Source: Hyphomicrobiales bacterium (GTDB lineage Bacteria; Pseudomonadota; Alphaproteobacteria; Rhizobiales; Beijerinckiaceae). From it: 64,000 nucleotides of DNA. Position 1 is the first letter of the stretch. Each line of letters begins with the position of its first letter. This document shows positions 49,743 through 57,975 of the stretch, piece after piece. The translations under genes and the position numbers were made by a program. The stretch covers positions 62,001 through 126,000 of the forward strand of contig RXIY01000049.1 of NCBI GenBank assembly GCA_003963405.1, written 5' to 3'. The notes beneath the pieces are model-generated. The model saw only the letters and a list, made by a program, of their open reading frames with translations, did no database searches and was not told the origin of the DNA.

Positions 49743-50153
49743 TCAGGCAACCTCGCGGGCCGCGTCGGTTTCGACCAGCGCGAGAAGTTCTGCTTCGAGT
49801 GGGAAGAGGGACCGTACGACTTTCAAAGCGTCGAACATCCTCTTGTCTTCGATATTGCGCACAGCGGCGCGCAAGCCCTCCATGATGCGCGGGTCGAGCG
49901 GTTCGCTGCTGAGCGACACGAACATTTCACGGCAAAGTTGGAGCGGAGCTTCGCAATCGTTTGGCGACATCAGCATAGCCTGGATGATGAAGTAGAGGCG
50001 TTTGAGGGGCGTGTTGGCGCTGTCTGCCTGCATCACATGATTTTCAAGGAGGAACGTCACGTCATTGAGAAGCTCGAGGCAGACCTTTCGATCGACTTTG
50101 AGAACTGCGCCATTGATGAAGATTCGTTCGCCGCGGCGGAGAGAAATGTTCAT
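49743..50153 (-). CDS. flbT: Flagellin translation regulator FlbT
   Basis: A 136-residue post-transcriptional regulator that in Caulobacter binds flagellin mRNA. SLRRGERIFINGAVLKVDRK is the conserved start and LYFIIQAMLMSPND the middle motif. It starts one base after the flaF stop, the usual flaF-flbT pair. Confidence 0.94.
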   Translation of the reverse strand: MNISLRRGERIFINGAVLKVDRKVCLELLNDVTFLLENHVMQADSANTPLKRLYFIIQAMLMSPNDCEAPLQLCREMFVSLSSEPLDPRIMEGLRAAVRNIEDKRMFDALKVVRSLFPLEAELLALVETDAAREVA

Positions 50154-50154
50154 G

Positions 50155-50502
50155 TCAGGCCAGCCCGTCGGCGATCAGCTTGTTGATGTCGATGAGACCG
50201 TCGAAATTCGCCGACTGCCCACGATCTATCAGGTCGCTTTCCTTCCGCACCCATATTCCGATCGAGATGAGGGAGGCGCGAAGCTCTTCGGGGAGCCCGT
50301 TTTCCTCATTGGAGAGATCCGCGATGAAGATTGACCAAAGTCGGCGCACGAAGTCGGTCGCCTCGAAAGCTTCGGGCGTGAGCGGTCCCCGGGACTTCGC
50401 AATGGCGAGTTTGGAGACGGCTCTCTCAAGCGCATCTTTTTCACGAGCCCTGCAAATATTCGAGGAGTCGCTTGCGATTTCTGCGTAGCGTTGATGATAC
50501 AT
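50155..50502 (-). CDS. flaF: Flagellar biosynthesis regulator FlaF
   Basis: A 115-residue partner of FlbT that promotes flagellin production. The conserved start MYHQRYAEIASDSS and the middle FVRRLWSIFIADLSNEENGLPEELRASLISIGIWV identify it. The ATG at 50502 lies 11 bp after the flgL stop. Confidence 0.93.
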   Translation of the reverse strand: MYHQRYAEIASDSSNICRAREKDALERAVSKLAIAKSRGPLTPEAFEATDFVRRLWSIFIADLSNEENGLPEELRASLISIGIWVRKESDLIDRGQSANFDGLIDINKLIADGLA

Positions 50503-50513
50503 CCGGCGCGATC

Positions 50514-51470
50514 TCACAGATATTTGGTCAGGCTGAGCTGACTAATCCTGGCGGTGAGGGTGTAGGCGGTTTCAATGCGCGTCATTAATTCATTGACTCT
50601 CGCGCCGGCTTCCGTGGGGTCGATCGATTCGAGCTCACTCAATTGAGTGTCCAAACCATCTTTCTGGATAGACATGACGTCGCTTGCGTTTTTCACCGAG
50701 TTCTGCATGACGCCGACGCGGGCCTGGATGTTTGTCAGCATGCCGACGCCGATGTCCAGCGTGTCCATCGCCGCCTTCAAAAGAACAGCGTAGGAGTCCC
50801 TATTCAATCGCTCGGCGCCGAGATCGGTCAACATGGCGTATGCAGATGCAATCTTCGGTAGGGCTGGCTCATTCGCGCTCACTGAGGCGTCCATGGTCAC
50901 CGAGAGGCTGACCTGGGCGCGCAGCACGCTGTCCGAAGCGCTCGACCAGTCGCTCTTCCAGCCTGCATCTGAAAAGAGCTGTGCAAAGGCGCCTGTAAGA
51001 AATCCCTGCATCTGAGTCGGCGAGATCGATGAGACCGCGGAATTGGACTGCGTGAAGCCGAAAGCCGTCTCATATGCCGCGTCCAGGGCAAGTTTGTTCG
51101 GTTGGCTGGGCTTGGCGAAATAATCGGCGATCGGCTCCTGGATGGTGCTAATTCCACCAAAGAGAAAGCCATCTGCATTCGAGCTGTTGAGTTTGGCTAT
51201 CAATGTCGCGAGGGCTTGGTCGGCTTGCTTGATGATCGCTGTCGGCTCACCGCCGTCGGTTTGCGCCGACATCAAAGTCGCGCGCATGTTTTGCGCGTCG
51301 GCGCGCAGGGCGGAAAGTGCGACCTGGGTCGTGTCGAGGCGTGTTGCGACGACCTGGTTGGAGGCGAGTGTCGCATCGATCGTGTCGCGAAGGCCTGCGA
51401 CCGAGAAACACTGGCTAGCGCGCACGCCCAACGCCGTGCCGAGATCGGCGATAGTGGCATCCTTCGGCAT
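50514..51470 (-). pseudogene. flgL: flgL lacking its N-terminal part at a mobile-element boundary
   Basis: The 318 readable codons match FlgL from about residue 40 on: DLGTALGVRAS corresponds to the conserved aDvGlaLG segment, then SNQVVATRLDTTQVALSALRADAQNM, and the C-terminal helix RVNELMTRIETAYTLTARISQLSLTKYL is intact. The usual start (about 35-40 residues forming the D0/D1 helix needed for assembly and export) is missing; eight codons above the first ATG there is a stop at 51492. The integrase gene begins 119 bp away, so the loss is best explained by insertion. A shortened protein could still be made, but is unlikely to assemble. Confidence 0.8.
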
Positions 51471-51559
51471 TCGAGGGCATCCGAGACAGCCTCACAAAAC
51501 CCAACAAATCATATCGCTTCTCTTTCTTCGTCCTTGCTCATTCTCCCCAATGCGCGTAA

Positions 51560-51581
51560 AAACTGTGGGCGAAACTGTGGG
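51560..51581 (+). repeat. Tandem 10-bp repeat before the integrase
   Basis: AAACTGTGGG occurs at 51560-51569 and 51572-51581, just above the integrase start. The two copies on a 12-bp period could be arm-type binding sites of the integrase or a control site for its expression. Confidence 0.45.
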
Positions 51582-51589
51582 GGATTTGC

Positions 51590-52840
51590 ATGGTCAAGCA
51601 GCTCAAAGAGAAGCTCACCGATCGCAAGGTGAGGACCGTCGGGCCGGGCCGACATGGGGACGGGAAGGGTCTTTGGCTCAACGTCTCGCCCACCGGCTCG
51701 CGCACCTGGGAATTCCGTTTCCAGATCGCCAACCGCAGCCGCACCATGTTCCTGGGGAACCTCGACAACGTGTCCCTCGCCCAGGCGCGAGACCTCGCAG
51801 AAGACGCGCGCAGGCTTGTGAAGCGCAAGATCGACCCCATCGAGCAGCGAAAGGCAGCGCAAGAGGCCGAGGCCGCCTCCAAGGCCCGCGAAACGGGCGC
51901 GCCAACATTCGGACAAGCAGCCGCAGAATTTATCCGGCGTCGGCAAGACGGATGGAGCGCCGGCAGTCTTAGAGAATGGGTACGCACCATTCGCGACTAT
52001 TGCGAGCCGATAGCGGATAAGCCCACAAACAAGATCGACGCCGCCGATATTTACGCAATCCTGGACCCGCTGTGGCACTCGAAGAACGAGACCGCAATCC
52101 GGTTGCGCCATCGCATCGAGAAAATCCTGAGCGCGGCGCGATCCAGCGACAGCCGCAATCATTTCTTTGACGCCAATTGGGTCAATCCTGCCCGCTGGCG
52201 CGACCATCTTGCGAACCATTACGGCCCGCCTCCAAAGGGCGAGCAAAAACGCCACCCGGCCATGCCATATGAGGAAATACCGGCCTTTATCCAGCGGCTA
52301 CGCGAGCGGGATACAGTCCTTTCGCTCTGTCAGGAATTCTTGATCCTGACATGCGTGCGCACGGAGGAGGGCAGGGGAGCCAGGTGGGAGGAATTCGACA
52401 TCGCCGGCCGGCTGTGGACGATCCCTGCCCCCCGCATGAAGGATAAAAAAAGATCACACCGCGTCCCGCTCTGTGATCGGGCTATGGCGATCCTGGAGGA
52501 GATGCGCGCCCGCAGTGACGGCAGACCGTTCGTTTTCGCCGGGGTCGCGCCAGGAATGCCCGTGGGCGAGTCGAGCCTGCGTTGGCAGCTCAGGTATATG
52601 GCCGTCACCAACGCCTCGCCCCATGGCTTCCGGAGCAGCTTCAAGGTATGGGCCACCGAGGTTGCCCGCATCCCGGACGATGTGTCCGAAGCTTGCCTGG
52701 CCCACCAGGTCGGAACCGCCGTTCAACGAGCCTACCAGCGATCGGACATGCTCGACCGCCGGCGCGAGGCCCACGACGCCTGGGCCGCATATCTCGACCG
52801 GACGCCAGGGGTGAACGTCATCCGCATGCGGCGGGCGTAG
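51590..52840 (+). CDS. int: Tyrosine recombinase, P4-type integrase
   Basis: A 416-residue site-specific recombinase. The N-terminal DUF4102 arm-binding domain is seen in VKQLKEKLTDRKVRTVGPGRHGDGKGLWLNVSP, followed by a core-binding domain and the catalytic domain with Arg in TCVRTEEGRGARW (near 255), HGFR (near 345) and the nucleophile Tyr in AYQRSDMLDRR (near 381). It points away from flgL into the element. P4-type integrases usually use tRNA genes; a target inside flgL would be unusual. Confidence 0.95.
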   Translation: MVKQLKEKLTDRKVRTVGPGRHGDGKGLWLNVSPTGSRTWEFRFQIANRSRTMFLGNLDNVSLAQARDLAEDARRLVKRKIDPIEQRKAAQEAEAASKARETGAPTFGQAAAEFIRRRQDGWSAGSLREWVRTIRDYCEPIADKPTNKIDAADIYAILDPLWHSKNETAIRLRHRIEKILSAARSSDSRNHFFDANWVNPARWRDHLANHYGPPPKGEQKRHPAMPYEEIPAFIQRLRERDTVLSLCQEFLILTCVRTEEGRGARWEEFDIAGRLWTIPAPRMKDKKRSHRVPLCDRAMAILEEMRARSDGRPFVFAGVAPGMPVGESSLRWQLRYMAVTNASPHGFRSSFKVWATEVARIPDDVSEACLAHQVGTAVQRAYQRSDMLDRRREAHDAWAAYLDRTPGVNVIRMRRA

Positions 52841-52870
52841 CAAGCGTGCGCGCTCTCCCCTTTTTGAGGT

Positions 52871-52960
52871 GTAACTACGTAACTACTACTACTATATCCA
52901 ATAATATCAGCGGCCTGCCGGTTACATTCTTGGTTACGGGTTACGAACTGGAAACGTAAC
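52871..52960 (+). repeat. GTAAC/GTTAC cluster 1, candidate iterons
   Basis: Six copies of a five-base motif within 90 bp: GTAAC at 52871, 52879 and 52956, and GTTAC (its complement) at 52921, 52933 and 52940. Spacings are 3, 37, 7, 2 and 11. The cluster begins 31 bp after the integrase stop. The same pattern, inverted, is found at 62757-62846, which suggests binding sites for an element-encoded protein, most simply the primase-helicase. Confidence 0.7.
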
Positions 52961-53289
52961 CGGCTTTAAAAGTGCCGCATGAAGCGGCTTCGCTGGGGAG
53001 AGCCGGCTGGGGGAAATGTCCGGCGGGCTTGCGCGTTCCCGTGAGCCACCACCTCTGCCCACTCTCGCACCCGTCCACCCAGCGTCCCGCCCGCTGGAAC
53101 AACAGCCACCGGCACGTTGGTGGAACATCCGCTTGGTCGATTGGTTGAACCAGCGCGACGCGTAGCCCCTGGCTTGTCCCGGAGCCACTCCCCAGTGTCC
53201 CTGGCGGGCTATGCGCCGCACCCCCGGGAACATCGTTTCCACTGGCGAGTTGCTCCTTCATCCCCCTCCCAGGGGAGCTCTTCTCCTTG

Positions 53290-53315
53290 GCCCGGCCGTG
53301 TGCCGGGCTCTTTTT
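53290..53315 (+). terminator. Intrinsic terminator 1
   Basis: GCCCGGC and GCCGGGC form a 7-bp stem around CGTGT, followed by TCTTTTT. There is no protein gene on the + strand just upstream, so it may end a small RNA or the integrase transcript. Confidence 0.7.
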
Positions 53316-53583
53316 GGGGATGGTCAGCGGTTGGGAAAGGAAATGGCGGCCCACCCACCACCAAGGTAGGGATAAAGGGTGAGCCGCCAGTGGTAGCCGA
53401 TGCGCCTTCACGGGGCGCAGTCCGCGCGTCATGATCGCTCCATCATGACCGCCATGGCCAACGCTCGAACATCGCTCGGGTTGCGGTCCATTTTGTCGCA
53501 CCCGCATGCGGAACAACCTGCTTGCCGGGCGGTTCTGTTACCGACCAGCGTCAGCACACTGGTTCCTCATCATGTCCAACTCA

Positions 53584-53608
53584 CCCGGCGCACGTCGCCG
53601 GGTTTTTT
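53584..53608 (+). terminator. Intrinsic terminator 2
   Basis: CCCGGCG and CGCCGGG form a 7-bp stem around CACGT, followed by six T. It lies about 40 bp before the next gene and would insulate it from upstream transcription or end a short RNA starting between 53316 and 53580. Confidence 0.8.
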
Positions 53609-53651
53609 GTGCGAGGGAAATTAGGTCAGCATTGTTGACCTATTTCTGATT

Positions 53652-54389
53652 GTGCGCTTACTCTGCGGCCATGCTCACGCGCGCGTCGCGGTTTACCGGA
53701 GCGACAATCCCTTGGCCGACACCGCCGACACGACGCAAAAGGCCCACTCGAACCGCCTGGCGCGCCTCGGGCATCATTTGTCTGCCGCGAAGCGAAAGCC
53801 CATCGTGGAGCTAAACGCCAAGGCAAAGCTTCTTATCGAATACATGGCGACGGGCTGTCCGCATCCGTGGGTGAGCCAGATCACCCGCGCCAGCCCGACT
53901 GAGTTGGAGCCCGACCGCCGCCGGCCGCTGGAGCCGGGTGAGCCGATGAAGCTGGACGAAGCCGCCGACCTCTTGCGCATCCGTCGCCGGCGCGCCCGCG
54001 AAATCATGCAGAGCCCCGCCGCGCAGAAGGAGCTCGCCCGTCAGCTCCAGGGATTGCGCTCCGGCATGAAGGCCCGCGCCATGGCCGTCTTGGGCGCGAT
54101 CCTGGAGGACGAGGGCGACGGGACAGCTGCAACGAAAACCGTCCGGCTCAAGGCCGCGAATGCGATCCTTGGCGAGGAACAGCGCAACGGCGGCGTGAAC
54201 GTGCACATCAACAACGGCCCGATCCTGCAGGCGGGCGTAGTCGTGCGATTGCCCAGCGGGATTGCCGCCCCGCCCTTGGAGAGCAACCAGCCTGGCCCGA
54301 CCCGCATCGAGCAGCGCCCGACCGACCTAGAGGCCCGCGCGGTTCCGGATTACGCGCCGATCCACGCTGACGACGAGGCCGACGCATGA
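53652..54389 (+). CDS. Phage-like DNA-binding protein, possibly terminase small subunit-like
   Basis: A 245-residue protein. The middle part has a helix-turn-helix look (MKLDEAADLLRIRRRRAREIM) followed by QGLRSGMKARAMAVLGAI and KTVRLKAANAILGEE, a pattern seen in small terminase subunits and related phage proteins; the C-terminus is Pro-rich and acidic. The start is uncertain: GTG at 53652 is the first possible, later ones exist. It overlaps the next gene as ATGA and opens a packed gene string to 56792. Confidence 0.5.
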   Translation: MRLLCGHAHARVAVYRSDNPLADTADTTQKAHSNRLARLGHHLSAAKRKPIVELNAKAKLLIEYMATGCPHPWVSQITRASPTELEPDRRRPLEPGEPMKLDEAADLLRIRRRRAREIMQSPAAQKELARQLQGLRSGMKARAMAVLGAILEDEGDGTAATKTVRLKAANAILGEEQRNGGVNVHINNGPILQAGVVVRLPSGIAAPPLESNQPGPTRIEQRPTDLEARAVPDYAPIHADDEADA

Positions 54390-54478
54390 CCGCCCCGCAG
54401 TTCATCATCCTCGTCATCGCGAACATCGCCCTGCGGCTCGAAAAGGCGTGGGCGCTTTTGACGGAGCGCGATCAATGA
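54386..54478 (+). CDS. 30-residue peptide gene
   Basis: MTAPQFIILVIANIALRLEK then WALLTERDQ and stop. ATG overlaps the previous stop (ATGA) and its own stop overlaps the next start (ATGA), a strong sign of coupled translation despite the small size. Hydrophobic N-terminal half; function unknown. Confidence 0.5.
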   Translation: MTAPQFIILVIANIALRLEKAWALLTERDQ

Positions 54479-54696
54479 CCGATCACCCGACCTTCTTCGC
54501 GCGCGAGTTGGCGGCCGACGCAGAGCGGGACTTCAACGCGTTGCAGCGCCGCCGATCCGAAGTTGACGCCAAGCTCGGCAAAATGAGCCAGGCCGATCAA
54601 GAGCAATTCAAAGCGGAACTCACGCGCTTGCTCAAACGAAACGAAATCACGCGCGGCAAACCTTCATTCCGCCGCGCGTGGTCGCACTCAAAATAA
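54475..54696 (+). CDS. Small charged helical protein
   Basis: A 73-residue protein rich in Glu, Lys and Arg (ERDFNALQRRRSEVDAKLGKMSQADQEQFKAELTRLLKRN), probably a coiled coil. Part of the packed phage-like string; ATGA overlap with the upstream gene sets the start. Not recognised. Confidence 0.55.
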   Translation: MTDHPTFFARELAADAERDFNALQRRRSEVDAKLGKMSQADQEQFKAELTRLLKRNEITRGKPSFRRAWSHSK

Positions 54697-54717
54697 CCGC
54701 GCACATAGGAGCTTCCC

Positions 54718-54951
54718 ATGGCAGCCCGAGGATTTTCAGACAAACCGACGCCCTATCGCGTCTCGACATCCGCGACATCCAAAGCCATGGCCGGCTTCGG
54801 CCGCACGCCGCCCGGGCCCGACGCCGCGTCTCTGCGCAGAATTGCGGAGGGCTCCGTAGGTCGCGACCTGGCGCCGACGACCGGCCGCAAAACCGGCTTG
54901 CCCGCGTCCCTCACCCCCGAGGCCGTTGAGCGCAAGAAAGGCGAAGCATGA
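54718..54951 (+). CDS. Small basic hypothetical protein
   Basis: A 77-residue, Ser/Thr/Pro-rich protein without predicted membrane segment (ending TPEAVERKKGEA). AGGAG lies 5 bases before the ATG, and its stop overlaps the next start (ATGA). Low complexity suggests disorder. Confidence 0.5.
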   Translation: MAARGFSDKPTPYRVSTSATSKAMAGFGRTPPGPDAASLRRIAEGSVGRDLAPTTGRKTGLPASLTPEAVERKKGEA

Positions 54952-55259
54952 TTACCGCCGACGCAACCCTCGCCAGCCCCGCCGGCTTCCTGGCCGCTGT
55001 CTCCGCGAAGGCCGAGCGCCTTGGTTGGGATCACGAAGAGCTCTTGGCCCGCGCGAACGTCTCCCAGGAGGAATGGGAGGCCCTCGAAGAGGCCCTGTCC
55101 GCAGCCGATGGCGCCGTGTTCCGGAAGCTCTCGAACGCCGTCAAAAGCCAGGCTGTCCTGGCCACGCAGACCAGCAAGGTTCTGGAAGACCCCACCGGCC
55201 GCGCGACCGATGCGCGCTATGGCTCCGAATGGTCAAGCCACTTTGGCGACCACGGCTGA
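54948..55259 (+). CDS. Small hypothetical protein of the phage-like string
   Basis: A 103-residue protein, mostly helical; the segment AKAERLGWDHEELLARANVSQEEWEALEEALS has a helix-turn-helix-like rhythm, but no family is recognised. Coupled to the gene above through ATGA. Confidence 0.55.
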   Translation: MITADATLASPAGFLAAVSAKAERLGWDHEELLARANVSQEEWEALEEALSAADGAVFRKLSNAVKSQAVLATQTSKVLEDPTGRATDARYGSEWSSHFGDHG

Positions 55260-55267
55260 CACCTGCC

Positions 55268-55468
55268 ATGAGCGACGACGCCGACGATCCCCGCCAGATC
55301 GACAAGCCCGCAAACGCATGGGCCGATTGCGAGCGCGTTGTCCCCTGGCACACGTCGCCGCTTCCCGATCGCGATGCACTTTGGGAGATGCACAAGCAGC
55401 GCAACTTGATCCGGCGCGAGCCGAAACCACCCCAGCCGCCAAGAGGCATTCGGCGGCGAGTGTTTTAA
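55268..55468 (+). CDS. 66-residue hypothetical protein
   Basis: An acidic start (MSDDADDPRQID) and a Pro/Arg-rich end (REPKPPQPPRGIRRRVF). It starts 8 bp after the previous stop. A larger frame starting at 54926 exists, but the portion before 55268 overlaps the real upstream gene. Confidence 0.45.
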   Translation: MSDDADDPRQIDKPANAWADCERVVPWHTSPLPDRDALWEMHKQRNLIRREPKPPQPPRGIRRRVF

Positions 55469-55482
55469 CAATGGAGACGACC

Positions 55483-55803
55483 ATGGAGCGTGGATATATT
55501 CGGACAGCACTCGGCGGAGAAGTGCGGGCTTATGCGACGGCGACGACGCCAATCGGAATTTTGAAAGGCGTCATGCAGGCCCTCGAATATCATGGGGCCG
55601 ACCTCGACGCGCTTCCTGCGAACGTGGACATCAAAAAGCTTGAACAGGATTTCGCGTCGATCAATGCGCGCGACTTCGAGCGGCTGTTAAGCGTCCTTGA
55701 GCATATTGGATTGCAAATCGCGATCATCGAGGCGCATGAGCGCACGGGAAAAGGCGTCGTCTCTCGGCTCGATCCCGGCACGCAGCTCGGCCGCGTCGCC
55801 TGA
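55483..55803 (+). CDS. Hypothetical protein of the phage-like string
   Basis: A 106-residue soluble protein (MERGYIRTALGGEVRAYATATTPIGILKGVMQALE). GGAG lies 6 bases before the ATG at 55483; a start four codons earlier is possible. The strand-helix pattern is regular but no family is recognised. Confidence 0.55.
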   Translation: MERGYIRTALGGEVRAYATATTPIGILKGVMQALEYHGADLDALPANVDIKKLEQDFASINARDFERLLSVLEHIGLQIAIIEAHERTGKGVVSRLDPGTQLGRVA

Positions 55804-55819
55804 CGCAGAGGGCGGCGCG

Positions 55820-56242
55820 ATGATGGCAATCACTGTCTTCTCTTTGGTCGTCTCGCTGCCGCCCGATGGCATCGAGCGCTTGCACCGCGTGCTTCTGACA
55901 CATGGGCGCATCCGCGACGTTCTGTCCGAAATCGCCTACCACTACCTAGTGAAATGCACGCCCGACACGACGGCTGGCATGTTGGCTGACATCGTCAACG
56001 CGTCGCTCCCAGGCAATCTGTTTTTCGTTGTGCAGTGCCATCATGAGCGGCTCGCCGGATTTGTCAGTGACGACGCAGTGGCGTGGTTGAAAGCAGACCC
56101 GCCGCCGCCCAGGGGCCCGGATCATGAGCCCGACATCGACGCGATTATGCGTTTGCCATTGCTCGCCGGCCTTGAATACGCCGCTCGCATGCGACGCCGT
56201 TCGCAGCGGATAGCGGAACTCCAACCTGTAGGGAACGCGTGA
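55820..56242 (+). CDS. Hypothetical protein of the phage-like string
   Basis: A 140-residue protein beginning MMAITVFSLVVSLPPDGIERLHRVLL, with mixed alpha/beta pattern and a basic end. GAGGGCGG precedes two adjacent ATG codons. The next gene starts one base after its stop. No family recognised. Confidence 0.5.
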   Translation: MMAITVFSLVVSLPPDGIERLHRVLLTHGRIRDVLSEIAYHYLVKCTPDTTAGMLADIVNASLPGNLFFVVQCHHERLAGFVSDDAVAWLKADPPPPRGPDHEPDIDAIMRLPLLAGLEYAARMRRRSQRIAELQPVGNA

Positions 56243-56243
56243 C

Positions 56244-56792
56244 ATGGGCGCCGCCGCACCTTTTCTCAGCCTCGCCGCCACTGGCCTCGGCGCAAAGGGA
56301 AGCATTTCCGCCGGCAACACCGCTGCGGCGAATGCCAGACAGGCCGGGCAAGATCAGTGGATGAGCGCGTTTTACAGCTCGGAGCAAGCGCAGTTGGCAA
56401 GCCAAGTTGGTGAACTTCGCGCCAGCCAAACCGACCTTTACATGCGCCGGCAGATGGAGGGGACATTGGCAAATGTCGACGCTGTCAGCGCGCTCTCGGG
56501 AGCCACTGACAACTCGCCTTCGACATGGGCTGTCCGCAACCGTTATGAGAACCTGGCCGACGAGGCGCGCACGACGGCGACGGCGAACCTTCGACTGGAC
56601 GCCGCCGCCAAGCGCAACGCCGCGCAGCTCTACGCGATGTCAGGAATGCGGGCGATGCAGATGGCCGATGCGAACGCGAACAACCTGCAAATGAATGGAA
56701 TACTCGGCGCGGCCGGCGGGCTGTTGAAAGCCATCGCTCCCAACCGCCCAGGCGACCCCTACAACAACGGATTTGCCGGCTTCTATTTCTGA
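56244..56792 (+). CDS. Phage virion-core (T7 gp14-like) protein
   Basis: A 182-residue Ala/Asn/Gln-rich helical protein. LANVDAVSALSGATDNSPSTWAV followed by a long helical stretch matches the pattern of podoviral internal virion/ejection proteins of the gp14 type, which usually read LANIDAI..GV.P.SPT. The Gly/Ala-rich N-terminus and a weakly hydrophobic end fit too. It is the only virion-type gene recognised in the element, so it may be a relic or be used in a helper phage particle. Confidence 0.6.
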   Translation: MGAAAPFLSLAATGLGAKGSISAGNTAAANARQAGQDQWMSAFYSSEQAQLASQVGELRASQTDLYMRRQMEGTLANVDAVSALSGATDNSPSTWAVRNRYENLADEARTTATANLRLDAAAKRNAAQLYAMSGMRAMQMADANANNLQMNGILGAAGGLLKAIAPNRPGDPYNNGFAGFYF

Positions 56793-56800
56793 CCCGCTTC

Positions 56801-57205
56801 TTAAGCATCGCTCTCGCTCAGCCCCGTCTCCTTCGCCGCCGCGCCGATCTTCGTCTCCCGCTTCGCCTTCCGCCGTGGCGGTTGCGGGGTGGGAGGCGTG
56901 GGGGTTGGTTGGGCCTGTGGTTTACCAGCACTGGTAAACCGCTGAAGTTCGTTGCTGGCAATAAGGCGGATTGATCGGCTCTCAGTCGCCGCAAGGCACG
57001 CCCGCGTCGCATCCATATCGTTGCCCATCTGCACAAGCGCCGCACGCTCTTGATGGCTCATCCCGAACCCCTGCGCGTCCCACCAGGAGCCGAACTCGCG
57101 GTCCGCAGGGAAGCGGGCGCGGCGCAGTGTAAAAAAATTACGCGGACCGACACGAAAGCATCGCGAAAAGACCCCGTGGCGAGGGGATTTATTCGCGCCA
57201 GACAC
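56801..57205 (-). CDS. DUF3102-like phage-associated protein, start uncertain
   Basis: A conserved core FPADREFGSWWDAQGFGMSHQERAALVQMGNDMDATRACL resembles DUF3102-type proteins of phages and plasmids; a Pro/Thr-rich linker and a Lys/Arg-rich end follow. Up to 134 codons are open from a GTG at 57205, but an operator-like site at 57127-57143 falls in this N-terminal part, so the true start may be lower. It is convergent with the virion-core gene, 8 bp apart. Confidence 0.6.
   Translation of the reverse strand: MSGANKSPRHGVFSRCFRVGPRNFFTLRRARFPADREFGSWWDAQGFGMSHQERAALVQMGNDMDATRACLAATESRSIRLIASNELQRFTSAGKPQAQPTPTPPTPQPPRRKAKRETKIGAAAKETGLSESDA
57127..57143. promoter_or_regulatory. Operator-like motif copy 1
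   Basis: GTGTA-N7-TACGC, an imperfect inverted repeat with an A-rich centre. Same layout as the sites at 57238 and 57976. It lies at the upstream side of the DUF3102-like gene. Confidence 0.45.
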
Positions 57206-57237
57206 GCAAGATTTTGAAATAGATCGACAAAGTAGTG

Positions 57238-57254
57238 GTATAAAAAAACTACAT
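57238..57254. promoter_or_regulatory. Operator-like motif copy 2
   Basis: GTATA-N7-TACAT with an A-rich centre, extended by flanking GTAG and CTAC. It lies between the divergent genes at 57205 and 57385 in AT-rich DNA and could serve both directions. Confidence 0.45.
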
Positions 57255-57384
57255 ACAGCGTAGATTTTCTACTGCAAAAACATAGACTTGTGTTGTTTAC
57301 AAACAGGTTGATTAGTGCATATTTATTGCTGTGGCCGATTTGTAATAGGCCGCGCAGAAGTAATTTAGCCGAGGGATTTTTCCA

Positions 57385-57735
57385 ATGGTCAGCAAGAACT
57401 TGCAACGCGCGATCGACAAGCATCGCAAAGCCTTCAACGGCTTTTTCAATCACCCGAACATCGACACTATGCCGCACGATCAATCGTATAGGCTTTCGGA
57501 GGCGGAAGATTGCGCCGCTCGGAAGATCGCAACCATGAAGATCAGGAACGACGCGGAGTTTCTTCACGCGCTCAAATACCTGACGCTTCGTGCGCGCAGG
57601 ATTTGGGGCGACCCTGACAATGGCTTTGACCTCAGCGACATAGCTGTGCTGATCGAGCAATATCTCAGACTTTCCGACGAAGAGGCCGAGCAGGTTTTTG
57701 GCGATGCGCGAAAGGCCGAACAGAGCGCCGCCTGA
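57385..57735 (+). CDS. Hypothetical protein of the mobile element
   Basis: A 116-residue helical protein (MVSKNLQRAIDKHRKAFNGFFNH, then AVLIEQYLRLSDEEAEQVFGDARK). GAGGG lies about 10 bases before the ATG, and the region above holds an operator-like site and AT-rich promoter DNA. It is followed by a GGCCGGCC-repeat hairpin (57743-57769). No family recognised. Confidence 0.6.
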   Translation: MVSKNLQRAIDKHRKAFNGFFNHPNIDTMPHDQSYRLSEAEDCAARKIATMKIRNDAEFLHALKYLTLRARRIWGDPDNGFDLSDIAVLIEQYLRLSDEEAEQVFGDARKAEQSAA

Positions 57736-57975
57736 CATGCAAAGGCCGGCCCCTGGCGGAGGCCGGCCAGCTCTTCGGTTGACGCCGGAGGAGCGGGGGC
57801 GCGGCAACACCCCCATTTCGCGATGAAAGCCCATGGCCCCCGCGCGGGCAGCGCACCCGCCCGTCTGGTAGGACAACACTCCTAAAGGCCGCCATCGCCC
57901 TTGTCTGCCTTAAAAGCAGAACCTCCGAGCATCACAATTCCGAACGAATTTTCGATTTGAACGTTACGAGAGGGT

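Larger units (their letters stand above)
52841..53651. other. Gene-free 0.8-kb block with repeats and two terminators
   Basis: No convincing protein gene is seen. The block has the GTAAC/GTTAC cluster at its left end, several short hairpins (CCACC/GGTGG near 53110, GGTTGAACC near 53142, CTCCC/GGGAG near 53266) and two intrinsic terminators on the + strand. It is a good place for a replication origin and for one or two small RNAs. Confidence 0.6.

Noticed and set aside
57743..57769. GGCCGGCC repeat pair as a possible CRISPR-like or recombination site
   Set aside because: Only two self-complementary copies flank nine bases; a simple hairpin near the end of the 57385 gene explains it. No CRISPR array was seen anywhere in the window.
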